From: Thermoanaerobaculia bacterium | Lineage (GTDB): Bacteria > Acidobacteriota > Thermoanaerobaculia > Multivoradales > J023 | DNA: 64,000 nt | Direction of reading: 5' to 3' | Assembly (NCBI GenBank): GCA_030431255.1 | Contig: JAUIJL010000025.1 | Location: 62,001-126,000, forward strand | Shown here: piece by piece, positions 15,688 to 23,670 of the stretch | Position numbering within the stretch: the stretch's first letter is position 1 | Layout: each line of letters begins with the position of its first letter | Made by a program: the position numbers and the translations under genes | Notes under the pieces: generated by a model | Told to the model about the DNA's origin: nothing | The model's database searches: none | What the model saw: only the letters and a program-made list of their open reading frames with translations

Positions 15688-18245
15688 GGACTTCCGCCCG
15701 AGCATACGTTCTGATCTGTTGCATGTGGTCCTCGGCCCTTGGAGCGGACCCCGTTCCGGAAGACCCCAGCGTCTATTTCGAGCGGGGTCGAGCGCTTCTG
15801 GAGAGCCGGCGAGCGGACCAAGCCGAGATCGCGATGCACGAGCTCCAGCGCGCTCTCGAAGGTTTCGAGGCCGCGGAAGGACGAGATGCCGAGCGGGCGG
15901 AAACCCTCTACGCCTTGGCTCTGGCCGCGGAGCTCGCCGGGGATCCGGTCGCCGCGCTCGAGCTCAATCAGCGGGCGATCCGAATCTTCGAACGGCTCGC
16001 CGATCCCTTCGGGGTAGCGGCCGCCCACGACCACCGGGCCTCGCTGCTGATCCATCAGGGCCGGCTCGAGCCCGCCCAATCCCATTTTCGCCGAGCCCTC
16101 GAAGCTCGTCGTCGGATCGGCGATCCCTCCGCCATCGCCACTTCCTTGCACAATCTGGCGTCCCTAGAGCTGGAAGCGGGGCGCGGCGGAGCAGCCCTCG
16201 ACCTTTTTCAGCAGAGTCTCGACCTGCGAGACGGCCTCGGAGAGCCCGAGGCGCGGGCCGCCGGTCTCAACAACTTGGGGCTGCTGTGGTTGCATTTGGG
16301 CCGGAACGACTCGGGACGCCGATTCTTGGAATCCGCCCTGGAGCAACATCGCCGGACCGGCGACCGCCTGTCCGAAGCGGGAACCCTCAACAATCTGGCC
16401 TGGACGGCCTGGCAAGATCGACGCTGGCCCGAAGCCCGGGATCGGCTGATTGCGGCCCTGGAGATCTACAGCGCTTTCGGGCACCGCGCGGGCATCGCCA
16501 GGATCCTGGGCAATCTCGGCTTGGTGGACCTGGAGCAGGGGGATCTGCCGAGCGCGAGACGTCGCATAGAAGCCGCCATCGCCGAAGCCCGTGACCAAGG
16601 GTTTCAGCGCATCGAGGCTTCCCATCTCGCCTCCCTGGGGCGCTGGCAGCTGATGGCCGACACCCCCGAGCAGGCCATCGCCACCTTGGGACGGGCGGCC
16701 GCTCGACAACGGGAATTGAACGATCCCGAGTCCTTGAGCATCTCCCTCTTCGATTTGGCCCAAGCTCACCGGCGCCGGGGCGAGCTCACAGCCGCGCTTG
16801 CCGCCCTCGACGAATCGATCGAAGCCATGGAATCCATGGGTTCCCGTCTCGGTGGCGGCGATATGCGCGCCTACTTCCTCGCCCCGCGACGGCGCCTCTA
16901 CGATTTGCGCATCGACTTGCTGATGCAACAGCGGAAGTGGTCCGAAGCCCTGCTCACCAGCGAGCGCGCCCGAGCCCGGGGACTGCTGGACCTGTTGGCC
17001 TTCGAGCCTCGAGAGACCGCTCGACGGCTCACCTCAGAATCCGCCGAGCCCCTGAGCCTGAAACGAGCCCGTGATCTGATCGACGATCGGACTGCCGCCC
17101 TGATCTTGCACCTGGGAGAAGAAAAGGCCTGGGCTTGGGTGATGACGCAGGAAGAGCTATCGGCCTTCGAGCTCGGCTCGGCCGGCACCCTCGACCAGTT
17201 GGCCGCCGACACCCGCGCCGCCGTGGCCGACAGCCGTCGCCGGCTGGCCCGAGGATTGGCCCAAAGGTCCCTCGAGAAATTGGCCGACGCCTTGGCCGAT
17301 CCCCTCGCTCGCATGAAGCAGCGCCGTTGGCTGATCGTTCCTGACGGTGCCCTGCACGGCACCCCTTTTGCCGCCTTGCCCCTCTCGGACGGCCGATCGG
17401 CGATCAGCCGTCACGATGTGGTGACCCTGCCGTCGTTGACGGTCTTGGCCCGTTTGCGGGACCGCCGGCATACCGATTTGCAAGAGCCGCAGACCTCAGG
17501 CGTCGGCGACTCGGCCGGGGAGCTGGCGGTGCTGGCGGATCCGGTGTTCCATCGCCGCGATACCCGCTTTCAAGCCGTCGGCTCAGCATCGGACCTGGGC
17601 TCTGATTCCAGCCGGGGCACCCAAACGCCCACATTGTCGTCATTCGGCCCGGCGCTGCTCGAGCTCCCCCGCCTGCCCTTCAGCGCCGTCGAGGCCGAGC
17701 GAATTTCCCGATACTTCCCACCGGATCGGGTCGAGGTCCACACCGGTTTCAATGCCACGGCCGAGCTGGTCACCGGCGGTGCGCTCAAGGCCTACCGTCG
17801 GCTACATTTTGCTACCCACGCCATTGTCGACGATCAACATCCTGAGCGCTCGGGGCTGGCCCTATCGGCGATCGATGCCCGAGGACGTCCTGTCGGCAAA
17901 GGTTTCCTGCGTCTGGCCGACATTTTCGAGCTGCGTCTCGACGCTGAGCTGGTGACCCTCAGCGCTTGCCGATCGGCCCTCGGCAAACCCCTGCGGGGAG
18001 AAGGCCTGCTGGGATTGAGCCGCGGTTTCTTTTCCGCCGGTGCCCGCCGGCTGGTGGCGGGGCTCTGGGATGTAGACGATCGAGCCGCCGTCGAGCTGAT
18101 GGCGAGCTTCTACCAACTCTCCGCCGAGGACGGCCTCGATCCCGCCGCCGCCCTCGCCGAAGCCCAACGGCGTTTGCGCGACGACCCTCGATGGAGCGCG
18201 CCCTTCTATTGGGCGGGTTTCGTGTTGCTGGGGGACTGGCGATGA
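15684..18245 (+). CDS. Exported TPR-CHAT (caspase-like) protein (CHAT operon 1)
   Basis: An 853-residue protein. A short signal peptide (AYVLICCMWSSALGADP) suggests periplasmic or outer-membrane location. Residues about 30-430 are tetratricopeptide repeats (for example RAAGLNNLGLLWLHLGRNDS). The C-terminal 300 residues form a CHAT domain, a clan CD peptidase fold, with the expected catalytic dyad: His in RLHFATHAIVDD and Cys in LVTLSACRSALGKPLRGEG. The closing block GARRLVAGLWDVDDRAAVEL is typical. CHAT enzymes are proteases such as separase relatives, Craspase and gasdermin-linked proteases; the substrate is unknown. Four-base overlaps couple it to the anti-sigma and VWFA genes. A paralogous operon lies at 47456-51818. 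Confidence 0.88.
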   Translation: MRTSARAYVLICCMWSSALGADPVPEDPSVYFERGRALLESRRADQAEIAMHELQRALEGFEAAEGRDAERAETLYALALAAELAGDPVAALELNQRAIRIFERLADPFGVAAAHDHRASLLIHQGRLEPAQSHFRRALEARRRIGDPSAIATSLHNLASLELEAGRGGAALDLFQQSLDLRDGLGEPEARAAGLNNLGLLWLHLGRNDSGRRFLESALEQHRRTGDRLSEAGTLNNLAWTAWQDRRWPEARDRLIAALEIYSAFGHRAGIARILGNLGLVDLEQGDLPSARRRIEAAIAEARDQGFQRIEASHLASLGRWQLMADTPEQAIATLGRAAARQRELNDPESLSISLFDLAQAHRRRGELTAALAALDESIEAMESMGSRLGGGDMRAYFLAPRRRLYDLRIDLLMQQRKWSEALLTSERARARGLLDLLAFEPRETARRLTSESAEPLSLKRARDLIDDRTAALILHLGEEKAWAWVMTQEELSAFELGSAGTLDQLAADTRAAVADSRRRLARGLAQRSLEKLADALADPLARMKQRRWLIVPDGALHGTPFAALPLSDGRSAISRHDVVTLPSLTVLARLRDRRHTDLQEPQTSGVGDSAGELAVLADPVFHRRDTRFQAVGSASDLGSDSSRGTQTPTLSSFGPALLELPRLPFSAVEAERISRYFPPDRVEVHTGFNATAELVTGGALKAYRRLHFATHAIVDDQHPERSGLALSAIDARGRPVGKGFLRLADIFELRLDAELVTLSACRSALGKPLRGEGLLGLSRGFFSAGARRLVAGLWDVDDRAAVELMASFYQLSAEDGLDPAAALAEAQRRLRDDPRWSAPFYWAGFVLLGDWR

Positions 18246-19774
18246 CATCGAAATTTCGAGGTCGACGCGGACCGACCGCCCTGGCGATGCTGTGGATCCT
18301 GGCTGTGCTCTTCTCGACGTCGGCCGGCTCACTGTCTTCCCAGGGTCCTGAGGGTTCCCAGGGGCCCGAGGATTCCCAGGGTCCTGAGGGTTCCCAGGGC
18401 CCTGAGGGAACCCAGGGTCCTGAGAGGTCCGGGCTTCCGGAGAGCCGATGGCTCGAGGTCTCCGTGCTCGACCGCCAAGGCTCTCCGCTGGAAGGCCTAG
18501 GTGCCGAGGATTTCGTGGTCTTCGAAGACGGCGAAATCCGCCCCGCGACCCTCGCCGCAGAGCCGCCCAGCGCCCGACATCTGCTTTTCGTCGTCGACCT
18601 GCCCACCAGCCCGCCCGCGGACCGCCACCTCGCCTTGCCCACCATGCGCCGCTTCTTGCTTCGCCGCGCCGGCAAAGGGGATCGCGTCACCATCATGACT
18701 TTGAATCGGGGCAAAGCTTCCGAGCAGATCGAGATCTTATGCCGACCGACCGATCGCGCCGGGGAGATCGAGGCCGCGGTCGAGCGTCTCACCGCGATCC
18801 GAGAAGCGTCCTTCCAAGCCCGGCGTCACCGTCGCACCGATATTCGCCGCGAGGTTCGCGATGCCTATTTGGCCCTGGAGCAGGCCTTCGACGTGATCGC
18901 GGGAGACGGCGTCGGCACCACGGTGCTCTACCTCGGACGAAGCCTGAGCGCCGGCATCGGGGAGAGCAGCTTCTCGGACACCCTAGCGGTGGGCACCGTG
19001 CCGCCGGACTCCGAGGCCTCGGACTTCATCGGCTCGATTCAATATTTGGTCTCCATGCCCCGGTCCGGCCCCCTGGAATCCAAAGCCAGAGGCGAGGGGG
19101 ACCGGCTGTTGTCCGCGGCGTTGCGGGCTCAGGCTAAGGTCTTCCCGCTGATCGCCGGCGAGCCTGGACCGGGATTGGGCTCGGAGCTGTGGTTGGCCAC
19201 CGAAACCGGCGGCAGGCCGCTGGCCCTGCGGCGTATGGAATCCGAGCTGGCCAAGCTCGATCGCGAGCTCGACAACACCTATTTTCTCTCCTTCGAGCCC
19301 AGCGCCCCGGACGATGACCGATTCCACCGGCTACAAGTGCAAACGGTAGAGCCCTCCGAGCCCAAGCTCCACCTGAGCCATCTGCGCGGATACCACGCGG
19401 AAGACGAGCGCCGTCAGTTGGCGGCCCGAGCTCGGGCCGCATGGCAGCTCGGGCTGACCGACAATGCCCTCGGGCTCAAAGCCCGTCTGGTGCAGGCCGA
19501 GAGCGGAAATGTCGAGGCCTTGGAGCTGGAGCTTGCCGCACCCGCACCTTCCGGCACGTTGACCCTCGGCTTGGCAGTGCCCACGGAAAAAGGCTTGGTC
19601 ACCCAATTTCAGGTCCTGCCGTTCGCCGTCGATCCTCAATTCCGCGAAGAGATCCTGCGACTGCGCATCCCCCTCCGCTTACCCCCTGACTTTCAAGGTC
19701 TGGGTTTGGCCCTGCGCGACGACGATGGCGGTCGCGTCAGCGTCTTGCGGCTCGACACCGAGCTCGACCCCTAA
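18242..19774 (+). CDS. VWFA-related domain protein with collagen-like N-terminal repeat
   Basis: The ATG at 18242 overlaps the CHAT stop (ATGA) and gives a 510-residue protein with an export signal (LAMLWILAVLFSTSAGS). Right behind it are five six-residue repeats (SQGPEG type). The following region WLEVSVLDRQGSPLEGLGAE, DFVVFEDGEIRPATL, then RHLLFVVDLPTSP matches the acidobacterial 'VWFA-related' family: an N-terminal beta domain and a von Willebrand A fold. The metal-site motif is incomplete (DLPTS instead of DxSxS), so metal-dependent adhesion may be lost. A C-terminal beta-rich region of about 120 residues follows. It is the last gene of the sigma/anti-sigma/CHAT operon; I infer a surface or periplasmic partner of the CHAT protein. 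Confidence 0.8.
   Translation: MTSKFRGRRGPTALAMLWILAVLFSTSAGSLSSQGPEGSQGPEDSQGPEGSQGPEGTQGPERSGLPESRWLEVSVLDRQGSPLEGLGAEDFVVFEDGEIRPATLAAEPPSARHLLFVVDLPTSPPADRHLALPTMRRFLLRRAGKGDRVTIMTLNRGKASEQIEILCRPTDRAGEIEAAVERLTAIREASFQARRHRRTDIRREVRDAYLALEQAFDVIAGDGVGTTVLYLGRSLSAGIGESSFSDTLAVGTVPPDSEASDFIGSIQYLVSMPRSGPLESKARGEGDRLLSAALRAQAKVFPLIAGEPGPGLGSELWLATETGGRPLALRRMESELAKLDRELDNTYFLSFEPSAPDDDRFHRLQVQTVEPSEPKLHLSHLRGYHAEDERRQLAARARAAWQLGLTDNALGLKARLVQAESGNVEALELELAAPAPSGTLTLGLAVPTEKGLVTQFQVLPFAVDPQFREEILRLRIPLRLPPDFQGLGLALRDDDGGRVSVLRLDTELDP
18338..18427 (+). repeat. 18-nt tandem repeat (5 units) in the VWFA-related gene
   Basis: Five in-frame units of the type TCCCAGGGTCCTGAGGGT encode SQGPEG, SQGPED, SQGPEG, SQGPEG and TQGPER, directly after the signal peptide. 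Confidence 0.9.
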
Positions 19775-19803
19775 CCCCCTTCCACTTCGATCGGATCTAA
19801 CTC

Positions 19804-19834
19804 CTTGAGCACGGAGATGCGCTCCGTGCTCAAG
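19804..19834 (+). promoter_or_regulatory. Perfect 13-bp hairpin directly before a ribosome binding site
   Basis: CTTGAGCACGGAG (19804-19816) pairs perfectly with CTCCGTGCTCAAG (19822-19834) around a 5-nt loop. The ribosome binding site AAAGGAG of the barrel gene begins one base later. There is no T-run, so it is not a standard intrinsic terminator; a 5' UTR stabiliser, a translational control element or a protein-binding hairpin fits better. Confidence 0.65.
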
Positions 19835-19848
19835 CAAAGGAGCGATCC

Positions 19849-20577
19849 ATGTCCCAAAGCTTCCCCAACGTCCCTGTCTTTTCAAATCGGTCGGTCCCAA
19901 ATCGGTCGGTCCCAAATCGGTCGTGGCCTCTGATGATGTGGGCCCTGATCCTCGTTGCCGCTCTGGGTATCGCGGAGCCGGCGACCGCGGAATCCGGTGT
20001 CGAAATCACTCCCATGATCGGCTACCGAACGGGAGGCACTGAGGTCAGCACCGGCATCTTCTGCATCGCAGTCGACGAATTCACCTCTCCGTGCCCGCAC
20101 ACCGCCGAATCCCAGGACGGAACCTCCCTCGGATTGATCGCCGACTTCGCCCTCAACGATCGATGGTCGTTCGAGGTGGTGCTCAATCGGCAGGAAGCGG
20201 ACCTCAACGCCGAGCTGATCGTCTGTGAAGTCTGCGACTTCTTGGTCATCGATCCGGTCCTCGACGATCTGGAGATCACCACCCTGCACGTCGGCGTGCA
20301 ACGGCGGTGGCGCCAAGGTCGCGTTCAACCCTTCGTCGCCATCGGGGCGGGTATCTCGCGCTTGTCGACGGACCACTTCCGATTCGGCCTGATCCAAATC
20401 GACGAGCAGCGTCCGTCCGTCAGCTTGGCCGGCGGCATTCAGCTGCCGATCAACGATTGGCTCGGAGTCCGTTTCGAAGCCCGCGGTTATTGGATCGACC
20501 TACCGACCGACGAATTCCCTTTTCTCGAAGATCTCGAGCAAAGCGAGCTGGCCGGTGGCCTGACCTTCCGCTGGTAG
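19849..20577 (+). CDS. Outer-membrane beta-barrel protein (OprF/OmpX-like size)
   Basis: A 242-residue protein with a strong ribosome binding site (AAAGGAG). After an odd N-terminal stretch made by a 15-nt tandem repeat (NRSVP units) comes a signal peptide (MMWALILVAALGIAEPATAES) and then alternating amphipathic strands ending in LAGGLTFRW, the terminal aromatic residue expected of an outer-membrane barrel. An ATG at 19932 would give a normal signal peptide without the repeat, but it lacks a ribosome binding site. Four Cys in two loop-like pairs (CIAVDEFTSPC, CEVC) are unusual. Function unknown; it may form a pore or bind surface ligands. Confidence 0.72.
   Translation: MSQSFPNVPVFSNRSVPNRSVPNRSWPLMMWALILVAALGIAEPATAESGVEITPMIGYRTGGTEVSTGIFCIAVDEFTSPCPHTAESQDGTSLGLIADFALNDRWSFEVVLNRQEADLNAELIVCEVCDFLVIDPVLDDLEITTLHVGVQRRWRQGRVQPFVAIGAGISRLSTDHFRFGLIQIDEQRPSVSLAGGIQLPINDWLGVRFEARGYWIDLPTDEFPFLEDLEQSELAGGLTFRW
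19885..19923 (+). repeat. 15-nt tandem repeat at the 5' end of the barrel gene
   Basis: AATCGGTCGGTCCCA occurs twice exactly (19885-19899, 19900-19914) and then partially. It encodes NRSVP units upstream of the hydrophobic signal sequence and keeps the frame. Confidence 0.85.
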
Positions 20578-20742
20578 CACATCCCAACAGGACCGACGGT
20601 GTGCCCACCCAGGCTCGGAAGCTCCCGCCCCGCTTCCCGTCCGGCACCGGCCCGCCTCCGAAATCCACACCTCCTGGAAGCGCTCCTCTACCGAGGACTT
20701 ATGCTTCTGGTACAGTCCAGCCATCATTTCCAGGAGCTTTGC

Positions 20743-22089
20743 ATGCCATTCGAATCAGCGACCTATCGGACCTTTGCGTGCCACCTCGCCCCGGCGATTT
20801 TGATCCTGCTCGCCTCCGCGCTGTCTCTCGCCGCGCCCGCCCACGCCGAGACGCCGGCCCAGGCCTTTGTCGGCGGCAAGATTTTGACGATCTCCGGCCC
20901 GCCGATCGAGAACGGCGTGCTGATCATTCGCGGCAAGGTGATCGAAGCCGTCGGCCCCGCGGACCAAATTTCGATTCCCGCGGACGCCGAGGTCCACTCG
21001 GTCGAAGGCAAGATCCTGATGCCCGGGCTGGTCGATACCCACAGCCACATCGGCAGCCCCTACGCCGCCGACCGCTCGGCACCCATCCAGCCGGCCGTCC
21101 GCAGCCTCGATTCCATCAACGTCCGCGACAAGGGATTCCAGCGGGCGCGCTCCGGGGGGTTGACCACCCTCAATTTGATGTCCGGCTCCGGCCATCTGAT
21201 GGGTGGCCAAACGCTTTACGTCAAGTTGCGGGACGCCAACACCATCGACGATTTCCTGATCGCCACCGACGATGGCTTCGCCGGCGGCATGAAAATGGCC
21301 AACGGCACCAACTCCCGCTGGGATCCGCCCTTTCCCGGCACCCGCGCGAAGTCCGCGGCTTTGGTCCGTGAGCAATTCGTCAAGGCCCAGGAATACCAGC
21401 GGAAAATGGCCGCGGACGATCCTGAAAAACGTCCGGACCGGGATTTGGCCATGGAAGCCCTGGTGGAGATTCTCGAAGGCAAGCGCAAAGTCCACCACCA
21501 CACCCACCGCCACGACGACATCCTGACCGTGCTCCGATTAAAAGAGGAATTTGGTTTCGAAGTGGTGCTGCACCACGTGTCGGAAGCGTGGAAAGTGGCC
21601 GATGAAATCGCCGCCGCCGGGGTCGCCTCCTCCCTGATCATGATCGACAGCCCCGGCGGCAAGCTCGAGGCCGTTCACGTGGCGTTCGAAAACGGCAAAG
21701 CCTTGGAAGAGGCCGGTGCCTCGGTCGCCTTCCACACCGACGACCTGATCAACGATTCCCGCCTTTTCCTACGCTCGGCCGCTTTGGCGGTGCGCGCGGG
21801 CATGAGCCGTGAGGGCGCCCTGCGCTCCCTGACCCTCGCCGGGGCCGAGATGCTCGACCTGGAGGATCGCATCGGCTCCTTGGAATCCGGCAAAGACGCC
21901 GACTTCATCATCCTTTCCGGGGATCCCTTCTCCGTTTACACGAAGGTGGAGCAAACCTGGGTCGAAGGCCAAAAGCTCTTCGATCTCACCGACCCCGAGC
22001 ATCGACTGATCGCCGTCGGCGGCTGGGGCGCGGGCTCACCGGGCCACGCCCACATCGCTTGTCTCGACCACGAGGAGGTGGACCGATGA
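20743..22089 (+). CDS. Exported amidohydrolase (metal ligands intact)
   Basis: The ATG at 20743 has CAGGAG upstream; the frame is open further back but without an initiation site. The 448-residue product has a signal peptide (LAPAILILLASALSLAAPAHA) and the imidazolonepropionase-like amidohydrolase fold: GKILMPGLVDTHSHIG gives the HxH metal pair, KVHHHTHRHDD and FEVVLHHVSEAW the next His ligands, and VAFHTDDL the final Asp region. SLESGKDADFIILSGDP is the typical C-terminal signature. Such exported members hydrolyse cyclic amides or dipeptides, but the substrate is unknown. It overlaps its homologue downstream by ATGA, so the two are co-translated. Confidence 0.85.
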   Translation: MPFESATYRTFACHLAPAILILLASALSLAAPAHAETPAQAFVGGKILTISGPPIENGVLIIRGKVIEAVGPADQISIPADAEVHSVEGKILMPGLVDTHSHIGSPYAADRSAPIQPAVRSLDSINVRDKGFQRARSGGLTTLNLMSGSGHLMGGQTLYVKLRDANTIDDFLIATDDGFAGGMKMANGTNSRWDPPFPGTRAKSAALVREQFVKAQEYQRKMAADDPEKRPDRDLAMEALVEILEGKRKVHHHTHRHDDILTVLRLKEEFGFEVVLHHVSEAWKVADEIAAAGVASSLIMIDSPGGKLEAVHVAFENGKALEEAGASVAFHTDDLINDSRLFLRSAALAVRAGMSREGALRSLTLAGAEMLDLEDRIGSLESGKDADFIILSGDPFSVYTKVEQTWVEGQKLFDLTDPEHRLIAVGGWGAGSPGHAHIACLDHEEVDR

Positions 22090-23414
22090 TCTTCTCCCAT
22101 GTTGTTTGGTGCCGCGCCAAAGCGGGTCCATCCGGATCGACGGCCCGCGCCGGTCTCTCGGCCGACCTCTTGACCTGCCTCCTGACCTGCGGGCTCTTGA
22201 TCGGCTCCCTCGCTGCTTCGGCCTCGGCCGCTGAAGGATCCGAGCTCTCGGGCAGCATCGCCGTGCGCGGCCAAAAGGTCTACACCATGGCCGGAGAGGT
22301 GTTGGAAAACGGTGTGGTGTGGATTCGCGACGGCAAAATCGCCGCCGTGGGCACCGCCGAAGAGGTCGAGCTGCCCGCCGACATCGAGGTGATCGAGGCG
22401 GCGGTGGTGACCCCGGGCCTGATCGACGCCCACACCACGGTCGGTATCTCCGGCTACTTCAATCAGGACCACGACCAGGACCAGCTGGAGGGCTCATCGC
22501 CCGTGCAACCGGAGCTGCGAGCCATCGATGCCTACAACGCCCGGGAACGGCTGGTGGAGTGGGTGCGCGATTTCGGCGTCACCACCATCCACACCGGCCA
22601 CGGTCCAGGAGCGGTGATTTCCGGCCAAACCCTGATCGCCAAAACCCGTGGGGACAACGTGGCGGAGGCGGTCTTGGTGGAGACGGCGATGATCGCCGCC
22701 ACCCTGGGCGAAGGAGCCGAGGGTAGTGACAACGGTCCCAAGGGCTGGCCGGGCACCCGCGCCAAAGCCGCCGCCCTGCTGCGCGGCCAATTGGTGGAGG
22801 CCCAGGCCTACGTCCAGAAGCTCGAGCAAGCGGAGCCCGACCAAGCTCCGGGTCGCGATCTTCGGCTCGAAGCCCTGGCCGCGGTGCTGCGGGGTGAGCT
22901 GCCGCTGATGGTGACCGTGGAACGGCACCAAGACATCATGACCGCCCTGCGCATCCGCGACGAATTCGACATCCCCATGGTGCTCGACAGCGCGGCAGAG
23001 GCCTACACCATGATCGATGAAATCAAGGCGTCCGGATTGCCCGTCCTGGTGCATCCCGCCATGAAGCGACCGCGCGGAGAAACCGAAAACCTGACCCTTG
23101 AAAACGCCGCCCGTCTGGCGGACGCCGGCATTCCCATCGCCTTGCAGTCGGGCTTTGAAGCCTACGTGCCCAAAACCCGGGTCTTGACCTTCGAGGCCGC
23201 GATCGCCGCCGCCAACGGTTTGGGCTTCGAGCGCACCCTGTCCGCCATCACCATCGACGCCGCCGAGATCCTCGGCATCGCCGACCGGGTCGGATCCATC
23301 GAGGTCGGCAAGGACGGCGACCTCGCGCTCTACGACGGCGATCCCTTCGAATACACCAGCCATTGCCTCGGCGTGGTGATCGACGGGATTCGCTTCGGCG
23401 AGCAAGCCCGCTGA
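22086..23414 (+). CDS. Amidohydrolase homologue lacking metal ligands (probable pseudoenzyme)
   Basis: The ATG at 22086 overlaps the stop of the preceding amidohydrolase. The 442-residue product has an N-terminal export region and the same fold, with GSIEVGKDGDLALYDGDPFE at the end. The HxH motif, however, reads DAHTTVG, so the second His is lost. The next ligand regions read LMVTVERHQD, IPMVLDSAAEAY and IALQSGFEAYV instead of His-rich stretches. Zinc binding is therefore unlikely. A regulatory or structural subunit of a heteromer with the active neighbour is the simplest reading. The operon ends with a strong terminator at 23539-23566. Confidence 0.82.
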   Translation: MIFSHVVWCRAKAGPSGSTARAGLSADLLTCLLTCGLLIGSLAASASAAEGSELSGSIAVRGQKVYTMAGEVLENGVVWIRDGKIAAVGTAEEVELPADIEVIEAAVVTPGLIDAHTTVGISGYFNQDHDQDQLEGSSPVQPELRAIDAYNARERLVEWVRDFGVTTIHTGHGPGAVISGQTLIAKTRGDNVAEAVLVETAMIAATLGEGAEGSDNGPKGWPGTRAKAAALLRGQLVEAQAYVQKLEQAEPDQAPGRDLRLEALAAVLRGELPLMVTVERHQDIMTALRIRDEFDIPMVLDSAAEAYTMIDEIKASGLPVLVHPAMKRPRGETENLTLENAARLADAGIPIALQSGFEAYVPKTRVLTFEAAIAAANGLGFERTLSAITIDAAEILGIADRVGSIEVGKDGDLALYDGDPFEYTSHCLGVVIDGIRFGEQAR

Positions 23415-23538
23415 AGAAGAGTTGAACGCGGTAGGACGGTGCCGAGGGCGACCTGAGCTCTTTGGTTCACCCACGACTCCCATCGGCTCACTTCCGGCCC
23501 TGGGATCTCCTGGCCAATTTCTCAGAAACCTGTAAATG

Positions 23539-23566
23539 CGCCCAATAAATGGGCGTTTTCTTTTTT
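23539..23566 (+). terminator. Intrinsic terminator after the amidohydrolase pair
   Basis: CGCCCA (23539-23544) and TGGGCG (23550-23555) around ATAAA, followed by TTTTCTTTTTT. Confidence 0.9.
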
Positions 23567-23670
23567 CAGGCAGACCTCAGGTGAATCTGGAACGACCCTT
23601 GCTCTAGATCCAGGCAGGCGGACCGAGCTCCAACGCTCGCGCCGATGTTCTCGCCCATTTACCTGAGGAG

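Noticed and set aside
17966-18241. Upstream extension of the VWFA-related frame
   Set aside because: It overlaps the conserved CHAT coding sequence and gives Arg-rich nonsense; the ATG at 18242 overlaps the stop codon and starts a signal peptide.
23571-23670. Possible decayed copies of the dispersed repeat before the alkylsulfatase (CTCAGGTGAAT, TTACCTGAGG)
   Set aside because: Only 8-10 bases match and no stem can be made, so chance is not excluded.
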